In this document: in pieces, positions 1 through 6,155 of the stretch
Layout: each line of letters starts with the position of its first letter
Position numbering within the stretch: the stretch's first letter is position 1
Source of the DNA: Serpens sp035497635
GTDB lineage: Bacteria > Pseudomonadota > Gammaproteobacteria > Pseudomonadales > Pseudomonadaceae
Assembly: GCA_035497635.1 (NCBI GenBank)
Contig: DATJDB010000149.1
Location: 1 to 13,057, forward strand
Length of the DNA: 13,057 nucleotides
Direction of reading: 5' to 3'
Program-made: the position numbers and the translations under genes
Notes under the pieces: generated by a model
What the model was told of the DNA's origin: nothing
Seen by the model: only the letters and a program-made list of their open reading frames with translations
The model's database searches: none

Positions 1-861
1 GACCAGAGCGAAATCCCCATCTTCGATACCGGCGAAGCCGGCTTCAGCTATGGCCGCCTGTGGCGGGACAACCGTTTCTCCGGCAAGGATCGCATCGGCG
101 ACGCCAACCAGCTGTCGTTCGGCCTGACCAACCGCTGGATCCAGCCCAATGGTTTTGAGCGCCAGCGCATTTCCATCGGCCAGGCCTTTTACTTCCAAGA
201 TCGCGAAGTGCAGTTGCCGGATATTGATTATCAGACTCGCATGGATGCTCAGTCCTCGGTTTCACCCTATGCGCTGGAATATCAGTACCGTTTCAACCGC
301 GACTGGCGCCTGAGCGCCAACCTTAACTGGGATCCCGACGAGCATCGCACCCGCTCGGGTAGCGCCGTGTTCCACTACCAGCCAGCCGATAACCCCAACA
401 AGATTCTCAACCTCGGCTATCGCTACCGCAACGACACCCTGCGCTACGACCCGCTGCAAGGCATCTATGTCACCAACCCGAACTATGGCCGACCCGGACA
501 GGACGGTTACATCAAGGACTATTACAAGGTCAGCCAGCACGACATCTCTATGGTCTGGCCAATCGCCCCGCAATGGAGCCTGCTGGCCCGCTGGCAATAC
601 GATTACGGACGTGAACGTACGACGGATGCCATCAGTGGCTTCGAGTACGACAGCTGCTGCTGGAAACTGCGTATGGTCTATCGCCACTGGATTGACCGCG
701 ACGAGACCAGCCTCAATCCAGCGCTGAACGAGGAAACCGATCACGGTTTCTTTGTGCAGATCATCCTCAAGGGACTCGGCGGCGTGACCGGCAACAGGTT
801 AGAGTCCTTCCTCGATCAAGGCATTCAAGGTTACCGAAGACGTGAAGATCAAGCTCGCTGA
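1..861 (+). CDS. lptD: LPS-assembly protein LptD, C-terminal part (5' end outside window)
   Basis: LptD is the outer-membrane beta-barrel that, plugged by the lipoprotein LptE, inserts lipopolysaccharide into the outer leaflet. Only the last 286 residues are present, read in frame 1 from the first base. They show alternating aromatic/polar strands typical of the barrel (for example ATG-less segments such as LSANLNWDPDEHRTRSG and WSLLARWQYDYG). The sequence includes the adjacent cysteine pair in YDSCCWKLRMVY (bases 655-660), which in E. coli forms inter-domain disulfides with N-terminal cysteines. The terminal motif FFVQIILKGLGGVTGN, followed by an I-x-GY tail, is the usual LptD ending. The stop TGA is at 859-861 and lies 20 nt inside surA, so the two are translationally close. 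This pairing makes sense because SurA helps fold LptD. Identification is confident; nothing can be said about the N-terminal OstA-like domain. Confidence 0.95.
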   Translation, partial: DQSEIPIFDTGEAGFSYGRLWRDNRFSGKDRIGDANQLSFGLTNRWIQPNGFERQRISIGQAFYFQDREVQLPDIDYQTRMDAQSSVSPYALEYQYRFNRDWRLSANLNWDPDEHRTRSGSAVFHYQPADNPNKILNLGYRYRNDTLRYDPLQGIYVTNPNYGRPGQDGYIKDYYKVSQHDISMVWPIAPQWSLLARWQYDYGRERTTDAISGFEYDSCCWKLRMVYRHWIDRDETSLNPALNEETDHGFFVQIILKGLGGVTGNRLESFLDQGIQGYRRREDQAR

Positions 862-2140
862 CTGTCTGCGCCCGCTGCTGCTGGGCACCCTGCTGTTCGC
901 CACCGTGGCCGGTGCCCAGGTTCGTCCACTGGACCGCGTCGCCGCCATCGTCGACGGCGACGTCATCATGCAGAGCCAGCTTGAGGCCCGTCTGCGCGAA
1001 GTACAGCAGACCATCGGCCGGCGCGGTGCAGCCCTGCCACCCGAGCATGTGCTCACCCAGCAGGTGCTGGAACGCCTGATCATCGAGAACGTGCAGCTAC
1101 AGATCGGCGAGCGCTCCGGCATCCGCATCGGCGACGCCGAGCTCAACGACGCCATGGCCAGCATCGCCCAGCGCAACGGCCTGAACCTCGACCAGTTCCG
1201 CGCCGCCCTGACCCGCGACGGCCTGTCCTACGAGGACGCCCGCGAACAGGTGCGCCGCGAGATGATCATCAGCCGGGTGCGCCAGCGCCGCGTGGCCGAG
1301 CGCATCCAGGTCAGCGATCAGGAAGTTAAGAATTTCCTCGCCTCGGACCTGGGCAAGCTGCAGATGTCCGAGGACCTGCGCCTGGCCAGCCTGCTGATTC
1401 CGCTGCCCGAAGGGGCGTCCAGCAGCGCCATCCAGGCCGCCGAGCGCCAGGCGCGCGACATCCATGCCCAATTGCGCCGCGGCGCCGATTTCGCCCAGCT
1501 GGCCATCGCCCGCTCCGCCGACGAGAACGCCCTGGAGGGCGGCGAGATGGGCTGGCGCAAGGCCGCCCAGCTGCCACCGCCGTTGGACGCCATGGTCTCG
1601 GCGCTGAAGGTCGGCGAGGTGACCGAGCCGCTACGTACGCCGGGCGGCTTCATCCTCATCAAACTGCTGGACCGCCGCGGCGGTGAGGGCGGGCAGATGC
1701 TGCGCCAGGAAACCCATGTGCGCCACATCCTGATCAAGCCCAGCGAAATCCGCAGCCTGGAGGACAGCCAGAAGCTGGCCGAGCGCCTCTACCAGCGCAT
1801 CCAGAACGGCGAGGATTTCGCCAAGCTGGCCCGCCAGTTCTCCGAAGACCCGGGCTCGGCGCTCAACGGTGGTGATATGAACTGGGTCGACCCGAACGCG
1901 CTGGTGCCGGAGTTCCGCAACGTGATGGCCAACACCCCGGTGGGCCGTCTGTCGCGGCCGTTCCGCAGCCCGTTCGGCTGGCACATCCTCGAAGTGCTGG
2001 ACCGCCGCTCGGTGGACAGCAGCGACCAGTTCCGCGAACAGCAGGCGCTCAATGCCCTGCGCGGGCGCAAGTACGACGAGGAACTGCAGACCTGGTTGCG
2101 GCAGATCCGCGACGAGGCGTATGTGGAGATCAAGATCTAG
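842..2140 (+). CDS. surA: Periplasmic chaperone / peptidyl-prolyl isomerase SurA
   Basis: SurA escorts unfolded outer-membrane proteins across the periplasm to the BAM complex. The 432-residue product begins with a Sec signal peptide (MKIKLADCLR, then a hydrophobic run ending in A-G-A, likely cut after residue 25). A helical N-domain follows (about 26-170, starting RPLDRVAAIVDGDVIMQSQL, the classic SurA motif). Two parvulin domains come next: the first about 175-276 with EDLRLASLLIPLP, the second about 287-386 with THVRHILIKPSE, GGDMNWVDP and FGWHILEVLDRR. A C-terminal helix covers 390-432. Length is normal for the family. The start is GTG at 842, inside the end of lptD; it is chosen because it places a complete signal peptide at the N-terminus and no later start does. 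Its Shine-Dalgarno is poor, so translational coupling to lptD is likely. A REP cluster follows the stop. Confidence 0.95.
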   Translation: MKIKLADCLRPLLLGTLLFATVAGAQVRPLDRVAAIVDGDVIMQSQLEARLREVQQTIGRRGAALPPEHVLTQQVLERLIIENVQLQIGERSGIRIGDAELNDAMASIAQRNGLNLDQFRAALTRDGLSYEDAREQVRREMIISRVRQRRVAERIQVSDQEVKNFLASDLGKLQMSEDLRLASLLIPLPEGASSSAIQAAERQARDIHAQLRRGADFAQLAIARSADENALEGGEMGWRKAAQLPPPLDAMVSALKVGEVTEPLRTPGGFILIKLLDRRGGEGGQMLRQETHVRHILIKPSEIRSLEDSQKLAERLYQRIQNGEDFAKLARQFSEDPGSALNGGDMNWVDPNALVPEFRNVMANTPVGRLSRPFRSPFGWHILEVLDRRSVDSSDQFREQQALNALRGRKYDEELQTWLRQIRDEAYVEIKI

Positions 2141-2159
2141 GCGCGTCATCAGGTTCTTT

Positions 2160-2250
2160 TGTAGGGCCGGCTTTACGCCGGCCGACGGAGCCAGACCATT
2201 GCACAGGGCCGACCTCCACCTCCCGCAGCCGGGATAAACCCGGCCCTACA
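2160..2250. repeat. BIME-like pair of inverted REP palindromes between surA and pdxA
   Basis: The element is bounded by an 11-bp perfect inverted repeat: TGTAGGGCCGG at 2160-2170 and CCGGCCCTACA at 2240-2250. Each arm is also a hairpin. The left arm is GCCGGC-TTTAC-GCCGGC (about 2166-2182). The right arm is GCCGGG-ATAAA-CCCGGC (2228-2244, 6-bp stem). About 45 nt lie between the arms. The design, two REP units in opposite orientation inside a noncoding gap, is that of a bacterial interspersed mosaic element. A second copy with the same ends lies at 12702-12781. Such elements are known to affect mRNA stability and termination and to be mobilised by REP-associated tyrosine transposases; no such transposase gene is present in the window. 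Confidence 0.85.
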
Positions 2251-2293
2251 GGTATCGGCGTCCGCCCCTGAGCCCTGTCTTCCAACCATGCCG

Positions 2294-2315
2294 GCCGGCA
2301 TCAGCCGGCCTTACA
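2294..2315 (-). repeat. Third, single REP unit just upstream of pdxA
   Basis: GCCGGC-ATCA-GCCGGC (2294-2309) followed by CTTACA reads, on the minus strand, TGTAAGGCCGGCTGATGCCG, a close variant of the arms of the neighbouring BIME. It has the same orientation as the right arm of that element, and the similarity runs on past the palindrome (CGGCCTTACAGGTGT here, CGGCCCTACAGGTAT at the other arm). An overlapping 14-nt perfect palindrome, ATGCCGGCCGGCAT, starts at 2288, so alternative foldings are possible. Confidence 0.8.
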
Positions 2316-2319
2316 GGTG
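2315..2319 (+). promoter_or_regulatory. Ribosome-binding site of pdxA, abutting a REP hairpin
   Basis: AGGTG lies 6 nt before the ATG at 2326 and is the only Shine-Dalgarno-like sequence near it. It decides the start in favour of ATG 2326 over the in-frame GTG at 2317, which has no such site and lies on top of this one. Its first base is the last base of the preceding REP unit, and the hairpin ends only 5 nt upstream. Confidence 0.6.
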
Positions 2320-2325
2320 TCCACC

Positions 2326-3318
2326 ATGTCCTGTGCCCTCTTTGCCCTCACCCCCGGCGAGCCCGCCGGCATCGGTCCCGACCTCTGCCTGCTGCTGTCC
2401 CGCGAGGCCCAGCCCCGGGCCCTGGTGGCCATCGCCAGCCTGGACCTGCTGCGCCAGCGGGCCAGCGAGCTGGGCCTGGACATCGAGCTGCTGGATGTGG
2501 GCCCAGGACGCTGGCCGCAGGGCCCGGCGCCCGCCGGCAGCCTGTATGTCTGGGACACCCCGCTGCGGTCCCCGGCACAGCCCGGCCGCCTCGACCCGGC
2601 CAACGCCGGCTATGTGCTGGAAACCCTGCGCCGCGCCGGTGAAGGCTGCGTGGCCGGGACCTTTGCCGGGATGATCACCGCCCCGGTGCACAAGGGCGTG
2701 ATCAACGAGGGCGGCGTGCCGTTCTCCGGGCACACCGAATTCCTCGCCGAACTGACCCACACCGAGCAGGTGGTGATGATGCTCGCCACCGAAGGGCTGC
2801 GCGTCGCCCTAGTGACCACGCACCTGCCGCTCAAGGAGGTGGCCGCTGCCATCACCCCGGAGCGTCTGGCGCGGGTCACGCGCATCCTGCATGCCGACCT
2901 GCGCGACAAGTTCGGCATCGCCCGGCCGCGCATCCTGGTCTGTGGACTCAATCCGCACGCTGGCGAAGGCGGACACATGGGCCGCGAGGAGATCGAGGTC
3001 ATCGAGCCGACCTTGGAGCGGCTGCGCCAGGACGGCATCGAGCTGATCGGCCCGTTGCCGGCCGATACCCTGTTCACTCCCAAGCATCTCGCGCACGGCG
3101 ACGCGGTGCTGGCCATGTACCACGACCAGGGCCTGCCGGTGCTCAAGTACAAGGGTTTCGGCGCGGCGGTGAACGTCACCCTGGGCCTGCCGATCATCCG
3201 CACCTCGGTGGATCACGGCACCGCCCTGGACCTGGCCGGTACCGGAAACATCGACACCGGCAGCCTGCGCGTGGCGCTGGCGACGGCCTATCTGATGGCG
3301 GACAGCCGGTCATCCTGA
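2326..3318 (+). CDS. pdxA: 4-hydroxythreonine-4-phosphate dehydrogenase PdxA
   Basis: PdxA oxidises 4-phosphohydroxy-L-threonine with NAD+ in DXP-dependent pyridoxal phosphate synthesis; the product then condenses with DXP through PdxJ. From ATG 2326 the protein is 330 residues, the family's normal length. It opens with the diagnostic MSCALFALTPGEPAGIGPDL. The three metal-binding histidines appear in their known contexts and at the E. coli numbering: TTH-LPL (His166), NPH-AGEGG (His211) and MYH-DQGLP (His266). PFSGHTEFLAEL and RTSVDHGTALDLAG, near the active site, are also present. The gene follows surA after a 185-nt gap filled with REP palindromes and is closed by a terminator, so it probably ends the lptD-surA-pdxA transcript. 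It has no close relation to its neighbours' functions, a known oddity of this conserved cluster. Confidence 0.96.
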   Translation: MSCALFALTPGEPAGIGPDLCLLLSREAQPRALVAIASLDLLRQRASELGLDIELLDVGPGRWPQGPAPAGSLYVWDTPLRSPAQPGRLDPANAGYVLETLRRAGEGCVAGTFAGMITAPVHKGVINEGGVPFSGHTEFLAELTHTEQVVMMLATEGLRVALVTTHLPLKEVAAAITPERLARVTRILHADLRDKFGIARPRILVCGLNPHAGEGGHMGREEIEVIEPTLERLRQDGIELIGPLPADTLFTPKHLAHGDAVLAMYHDQGLPVLKYKGFGAAVNVTLGLPIIRTSVDHGTALDLAGTGNIDTGSLRVALATAYLMADSRSS

Positions 3319-3324
3319 AAGCGC

Positions 3325-3348
3325 AGCGGCGCTCTGACGCCGCTTTTC
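3325..3348 (+). terminator. Rho-independent terminator after pdxA
   Basis: The perfect 7-bp stem AGCGGCG (3325-3331) / CGCCGCT (3338-3344) encloses a 6-nt loop, and the run TTTT (3344-3347) follows directly. It begins 6 nt after the pdxA stop. It separates the lptD-surA-pdxA group from rsmA, which has a candidate promoter just downstream. The short U-tract suggests that some read-through is possible. Confidence 0.75.
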
Positions 3349-3365
3349 CGTCAGGCGATTTCACC

Positions 3366-3374
3366 TGTTAAACT
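3366..3374 (+). promoter_or_regulatory. Candidate extended -10 promoter for rsmA-apaG-apaH-glpE
   Basis: TG-T-TAAACT has the TGn extension plus a -10 hexamer matching 4 of 6 consensus positions. A GC-rich discriminator (GCGCGCC) follows, and the element lies 42 nt before the rsmA ATG, just behind the pdxA terminator. No good -35 hexamer is seen at the expected distance. The 16-nt block CCTGTTAAACTGCGCG is matched at 14 positions by a block in the same place upstream of cca. A 7-bp inverted repeat, ACTGCGC / GCGCAGT (3372-3378 / 3391-3397), overlaps its 3' end. Confidence 0.45.
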
Positions 3375-3416
3375 GCGCGCCTTTCGCTTTGCGCAGTCAG
3401 CCTCCGGAACCCCGTC

Positions 3417-4229
3417 ATGTCCGACTACCAACACCGCGCCCGCAAGCGCTTCGGCCAGAACTTCCTGCATGACATGGGAGTGATCGACCGCATCCTGCGC
3501 GCCATCCGTCCACGCGCCGGCGAACGGCTGGTGGAAATCGGTCCGGGTCAGGGCGCGCTGACCGAGGGGCTGCTGGACAGCGGCGCCAGCCTGGAAGTGG
3601 TGGAGCTGGACCTTGACCTGATCCCCATCCTCAACAACCGCTTCGCCGGCCGGCCGAATTTCCACATCAACCAGGGCGATGCGCTGAAGTTCGACTTCGC
3701 CACCCTGGCCGATGCTCCGCACAGCCTGCGGGTGGTCGGCAACCTGCCGTACAACATCTCCACGCCGCTGATCTTCCACCTGCTGGATCACGCCGGGCTG
3801 ATCCGCGACATGCACTTCATGCTGCAGAAGGAAGTGGTCGAGCGCCTGGCCGCCGAGCCGGGCGGCGGTGACTGGGGCCGTCTGTCGATCATGGTGCAAT
3901 ACCACTGCCGTGTGGAGCACCTGTTCAATGTCGGCCCGGGAGCTTTCAAGCCGGCGCCCAAGGTGGATTCGGCCATCGTTCGCCTGGTGCCGCACGAAAC
4001 CCTGCCGCACCCGGCCCAGGACCCGCGCCAGCTGGACCGCGTGGTACGTGCGGCGTTCAACATGCGCCGCAAGACCCTGCGCAACACGCTCAAGCAGTTG
4101 CTCAGCACCGAGGAGATCGAGGCGGCCGGCGTGGACGGTTCGCTGCGCCCCGAACAGCTGGACCTGGCCGCCTTCGTGCGCCTGGCCGACCAGTTGGCCC
4201 TGCAGACATCCGGTGACGAAACTCCCTAG
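3417..4229 (+). CDS. rsmA: 16S rRNA (adenine1518/1519-N6)-dimethyltransferase RsmA (KsgA)
   Basis: RsmA dimethylates two adjacent adenines in helix 45 of 16S rRNA and acts as a late checkpoint in 30S assembly. The 270-residue protein has the full family signature: RKRFGQNFL at 9-17, SAM-binding motif I VEIGPGQGALTE at 39-50, the acidic VELD at 62-65, GDAL at 87-90 and the catalytic NLPYNIST at 109-116. A C-terminal helical domain with RAAFNMRRKTLRNTL is the usual rRNA-binding part. The start ATG 3417 gives the expected MSDYQHRARKRFGQNF N-terminus; the upstream ribosome site (CCGGA) is modest. It is the first gene of a block with apaG, apaH and glpE, preceded by a terminator and a promoter candidate. 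No unusual residues were seen. Confidence 0.96.
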   Translation: MSDYQHRARKRFGQNFLHDMGVIDRILRAIRPRAGERLVEIGPGQGALTEGLLDSGASLEVVELDLDLIPILNNRFAGRPNFHINQGDALKFDFATLADAPHSLRVVGNLPYNISTPLIFHLLDHAGLIRDMHFMLQKEVVERLAAEPGGGDWGRLSIMVQYHCRVEHLFNVGPGAFKPAPKVDSAIVRLVPHETLPHPAQDPRQLDRVVRAAFNMRRKTLRNTLKQLLSTEEIEAAGVDGSLRPEQLDLAAFVRLADQLALQTSGDETP

Positions 4230-4257
4230 TCAGACTTCAGGTGGACAGCCCACGCGC

Positions 4258-4635
4258 ATGACGGAAAGCCCTCGAATAGACATCCAGATCGCCACCCGCT
4301 ACCTCTCCGATCGCTCGCAACCGGAGTCGCAGCGCTACGCCTTCGCCTACACCATCACGCTGCGCAACGACGGGCCGATCGGTACCCAGTTGCTGAGCCG
4401 CCACTGGATCATCACCGACGGCGACGGACAGGTTCAGGAAGTGCGCGGCGACGGCGTGGTCGGCCAGCAGCCGCACCTGCAGCCCGGTGAAAGCCACACC
4501 TACACCAGCGGCACCCTGCTGCACACCGAAGTGGGCAGCATGCACGGCAGCTACCAGATGCTCGCCGACGACGGCACCCGTTTCGACGCGCCCATCCGGC
4601 CCTTCCGCCTCGCCGTGCCCGGAGCGCTGCACTGA
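4258..4635 (+). CDS. apaG: ApaG (Co2+/Mg2+ efflux-associated protein, DUF525)
   Basis: ApaG is a small beta-sandwich (fibronectin-III-like) protein found next to apaH and ksgA in most gammaproteobacteria; its biochemical role is not settled, although mutants show altered divalent cation (Co2+) phenotypes. The 125-residue product matches the family closely: YAFAYTITLRNDGPIGTQLLSRHWIITDGDG, then the conserved GxGxxG segment (GDGVVG at 64-69), QPHLQPGESHTYTSG, and the terminal MHGSYQM...F...IRPFRLA. ATG 4258 is chosen because conserved sequence begins within ten residues of it. AGGTGGA (4239-4245) is a slightly distant ribosome site. The gene lies 28 nt after rsmA, and its TGA shares one base with the apaH start, indicating coupled translation. 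Confidence 0.95.
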   Translation: MTESPRIDIQIATRYLSDRSQPESQRYAFAYTITLRNDGPIGTQLLSRHWIITDGDGQVQEVRGDGVVGQQPHLQPGESHTYTSGTLLHTEVGSMHGSYQMLADDGTRFDAPIRPFRLAVPGALH

Positions 4636-5570
4636 TGGCGCTCTACGCGGTGGGTGACATCCAGGGCTGCCTGGAGCCGCTCAAGTGCCTGCTCGAACGG
4701 GTGGATTTCCAGCCGGGCAAGGATCACCTGTGGCTGGTCGGCGACCTGGTCAATCGCGGTCCGGATTCGCTGGGCACCCTGCGTTTTCTCTATGCCATGC
4801 GCGACTCGATCACCACGGTGCTGGGCAATCATGACCTGCACCTGCTGGCCGCCGCCTACAACATTGAACGCCTGAAGAAGCACGACTCGCTGCGCGAAAT
4901 CATCGACGCGCCGGACCGTGACGATTTGCTTGACTGGCTGCGCCGGCAGAAGCTGCTGCATTACGACGCCGAGCGCGACATCGCCCTGGCGCATGCCGGC
5001 ATTCCGCCGCAGTGGACGCTGAAGAAAGCCCTGCAGCGCGCCGCCGAGGTCGAGGAGGTGTTGCAGGACGACGGCCGCGTCCAGGAGTTTCTCGATGGCA
5101 TGTATGGCAACGAGCCGGCCAAGTGGAACAAGAACCTGCACGGCATCGCGCGGCTGCGGGTGATCACCAACTACTTCACGCGCATGCGCTTCTGCACCGA
5201 GGACGGCACCCTGGACTTGAAGAGCAAGGAGGGCCTGTCCAGCGCGCCGGACGGCTTTGCCCCCTGGTTCAGCCATGCCAGGCGCAAGACCCGCGGTCAG
5301 AAGCTGATCTTCGGCCACTGGGCGGCCCTCGACGGCCAATGCGACGAGCCCGGCCTGTACGCGCTGGACACCGGCTGCGTGTGGGGCGGCGCCATGACCC
5401 TGCTGAATGTCGACAGCGGCGAGCTGCACCGCTGCGAGTGCCAGAAACCGATCCGGGAAGCGCGGCAGGAGCCAGCCGCCGCAGAGTCCCAGTCCGGCGA
5501 GAGTGAGGGCGCATCTCTACTCGCTTGCGGACTCCATCACCTGTACCGCCTTTTCAGGAGCCGTCCATGA
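4635..5570 (+). CDS. apaH: Symmetrical bis(5'-nucleosyl)-tetraphosphatase ApaH, with C-terminal extension
   Basis: ApaH splits Ap4A into two ADP and also removes Np4 caps from RNA, so it controls alarmone level and RNA decapping under stress. Metallophosphatase motifs are all present: GDIQG (7-11), GDLVNRG (36-42), GNHD (64-67), the metal-ligand histidine in AHAGIPPQW (His120), FGHWA (226-230) and DTGCVWGG (245-252). The catalytic domain ends around residue 270 (LNVDSGELHRCECQ). After it comes a tail of about 41 residues, first Glu/Ala/Ser-rich and then LYRLFRSRP, which the usual ~275-285-residue enzymes lack. The tail may be disordered, or simply read-through of what was a spacer before glpE. 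The stop overlaps the glpE start as ATGA. Confidence 0.95.
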   Translation: MALYAVGDIQGCLEPLKCLLERVDFQPGKDHLWLVGDLVNRGPDSLGTLRFLYAMRDSITTVLGNHDLHLLAAAYNIERLKKHDSLREIIDAPDRDDLLDWLRRQKLLHYDAERDIALAHAGIPPQWTLKKALQRAAEVEEVLQDDGRVQEFLDGMYGNEPAKWNKNLHGIARLRVITNYFTRMRFCTEDGTLDLKSKEGLSSAPDGFAPWFSHARRKTRGQKLIFGHWAALDGQCDEPGLYALDTGCVWGGAMTLLNVDSGELHRCECQKPIREARQEPAAAESQSGESEGASLLACGLHHLYRLFRSRP

Positions 5571-5896
5571 CCGACACCTTCCAGCGCATCGCCCCCGAGC
5601 AGGCCCGTGAACTGCTGGCGCAGGGCGCGCAACTGGTCGATATTCGCGATGCCCAGAGCTTTGCCAACGGGCACATCCCCGGTGCGCACCACCTGGACAA
5701 CCAGTCGCTGCACGCCTTCATCGCCCAGGCGGATTTCGACCAGCCGCTGATCGTCAACTGCTATCACGGCATGTCCAGCCAGGGCGCCGCGGCCTTCCTG
5801 GCGCAGCAGGGTTTCAGCCAGGTCTACAGCCTGGAGGGCGGTTTCGAGCGCTGGCGCCTGATGTACCCGCAAGAGCTGAGCCGCGACCTCGACTGA
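5567..5896 (+). CDS. glpE: Thiosulfate sulfurtransferase GlpE (single-domain rhodanese)
   Basis: GlpE moves a sulfane sulfur from thiosulfate to cyanide or thiol acceptors such as thioredoxin, in the cytoplasm. At 109 residues it is one rhodanese domain with the CH2A-like LVDIRDAQSFANGHIPGAHHL (split around 22-43) and the active-site loop CYHGMSSQ, whose cysteine is residue 65, the same number as in E. coli GlpE. The end LEGGFERW is the standard rhodanese C-terminal motif. ATG 5567 is chosen because a good AGGAG (5556-5560) lies just upstream and the alignment starts there; an in-frame upstream extension into apaH is not needed. It overlaps apaH by 4 nt, so it belongs to the rsmA-apaG-apaH transcript and not to a glycerol-phosphate regulon, despite its name. 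Confidence 0.93.
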   Translation: MTDTFQRIAPEQARELLAQGAQLVDIRDAQSFANGHIPGAHHLDNQSLHAFIAQADFDQPLIVNCYHGMSSQGAAAFLAQQGFSQVYSLEGGFERWRLMYPQELSRDLD

Positions 5897-5898
5897 AC

Positions 5899-5940
5899 GC
5901 CGTTCCGGCTGTTTTTCCGGTCGCCCGCCACGGGGCGACC
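5899..5940 (+). terminator. Weak composite terminator region after glpE
   Basis: Two hairpins follow the glpE stop. The first is short, GCCG / CGGC (5899-5902 / 5906-5909), followed by TGTTTTT. The second has an 8-bp perfect stem, GGTCGCCC / GGGCGACC (5919-5926 / 5933-5940), with a 6-nt loop but no U-tract. Together they may stop or attenuate transcription before prkA; neither alone is a convincing intrinsic terminator. Confidence 0.4.
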
Positions 5941-5969
5941 AACCACAGACCGCTCGGGCCGGCCCGCCA

Positions 5970-5996
5970 TTGACCGCCGCGATTACGAACTATCCT
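5970..5996 (+). promoter_or_regulatory. Candidate promoter(s) of the prkA-yeaH-spoVR module
   Basis: TTGACC (5970-5975, 5 of 6 to the sigma70 -35) and CTATCCT (5990-5996; TATCCT 4 of 6 to the -10, and close to the CTATACT favoured by RpoS) are separated by 15 nt. This is short for sigma70, but RpoS tolerates irregular spacing. An overlapping alternative is an envelope-stress (RpoE/AlgU-like) reading: GAACTA at 5987-5992, 17 nt, then TCGAAA at 6010-6015. Either would leave a leader of about 140-150 nt before prkA. In E. coli yeaGH is RpoS- and NtrC-dependent; no TGGCAC-N5-TTGC sigma54 site is visible here. Only mapping of the 5' end could choose. Confidence 0.35.
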
Positions 5997-6022
5997 TGCT
6001 TCCAGACCATCGAAAAACGAAA

Positions 6023-6092
6023 GAGCCGGTCCACGGCTCCCGGCGTTAGCGACCTTAGGTTCTGGGGGATTTTGACCTGACCGAGTTCTCGG
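6023..6092 (+). other. Structured 5' leader segment of prkA
   Basis: Downstream of the candidate promoters the 259-nt gap between glpE and prkA contains several small inverted repeats: GAGCCG-gtcca-CGGCTC (6023-6039), ACCT-T-AGGT (6052-6060) and CCGAG-tt-CTCGG (6081-6092). None has a U-tract. They could be leader-RNA structure or an operator. I see no known riboswitch and no convincing small ORF. The prkA ribosome site GAGGTGA (6146-6152) is strong and not covered by them. Confidence 0.35.
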
Positions 6093-6155
6093 CAGGCAGC
6101 CAGCACCCGCGCAAGAACGAGCCGCGCCGGCTCAATGACTCGAGCGAGGTGACAC

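Noticed and set aside
2317..2325. GTG at 2317 as the pdxA start
   Set aside because: It coincides with the AGGTG ribosome site of the ATG at 2326, lacks a site of its own and adds only three residues not expected in the family.
5525..5566. Upstream start for glpE inside apaH
   Set aside because: The ATG at 5567 has AGGAG at the right distance and gives active-site Cys65 as in E. coli GlpE.
5940..6010. Sigma54 (NtrC-type) promoter for prkA, as known for E. coli yeaGH
   Set aside because: The only TTGC (5996-5999) has no GG at the required distance upstream; no TGGCAC-like half is present in the gap.
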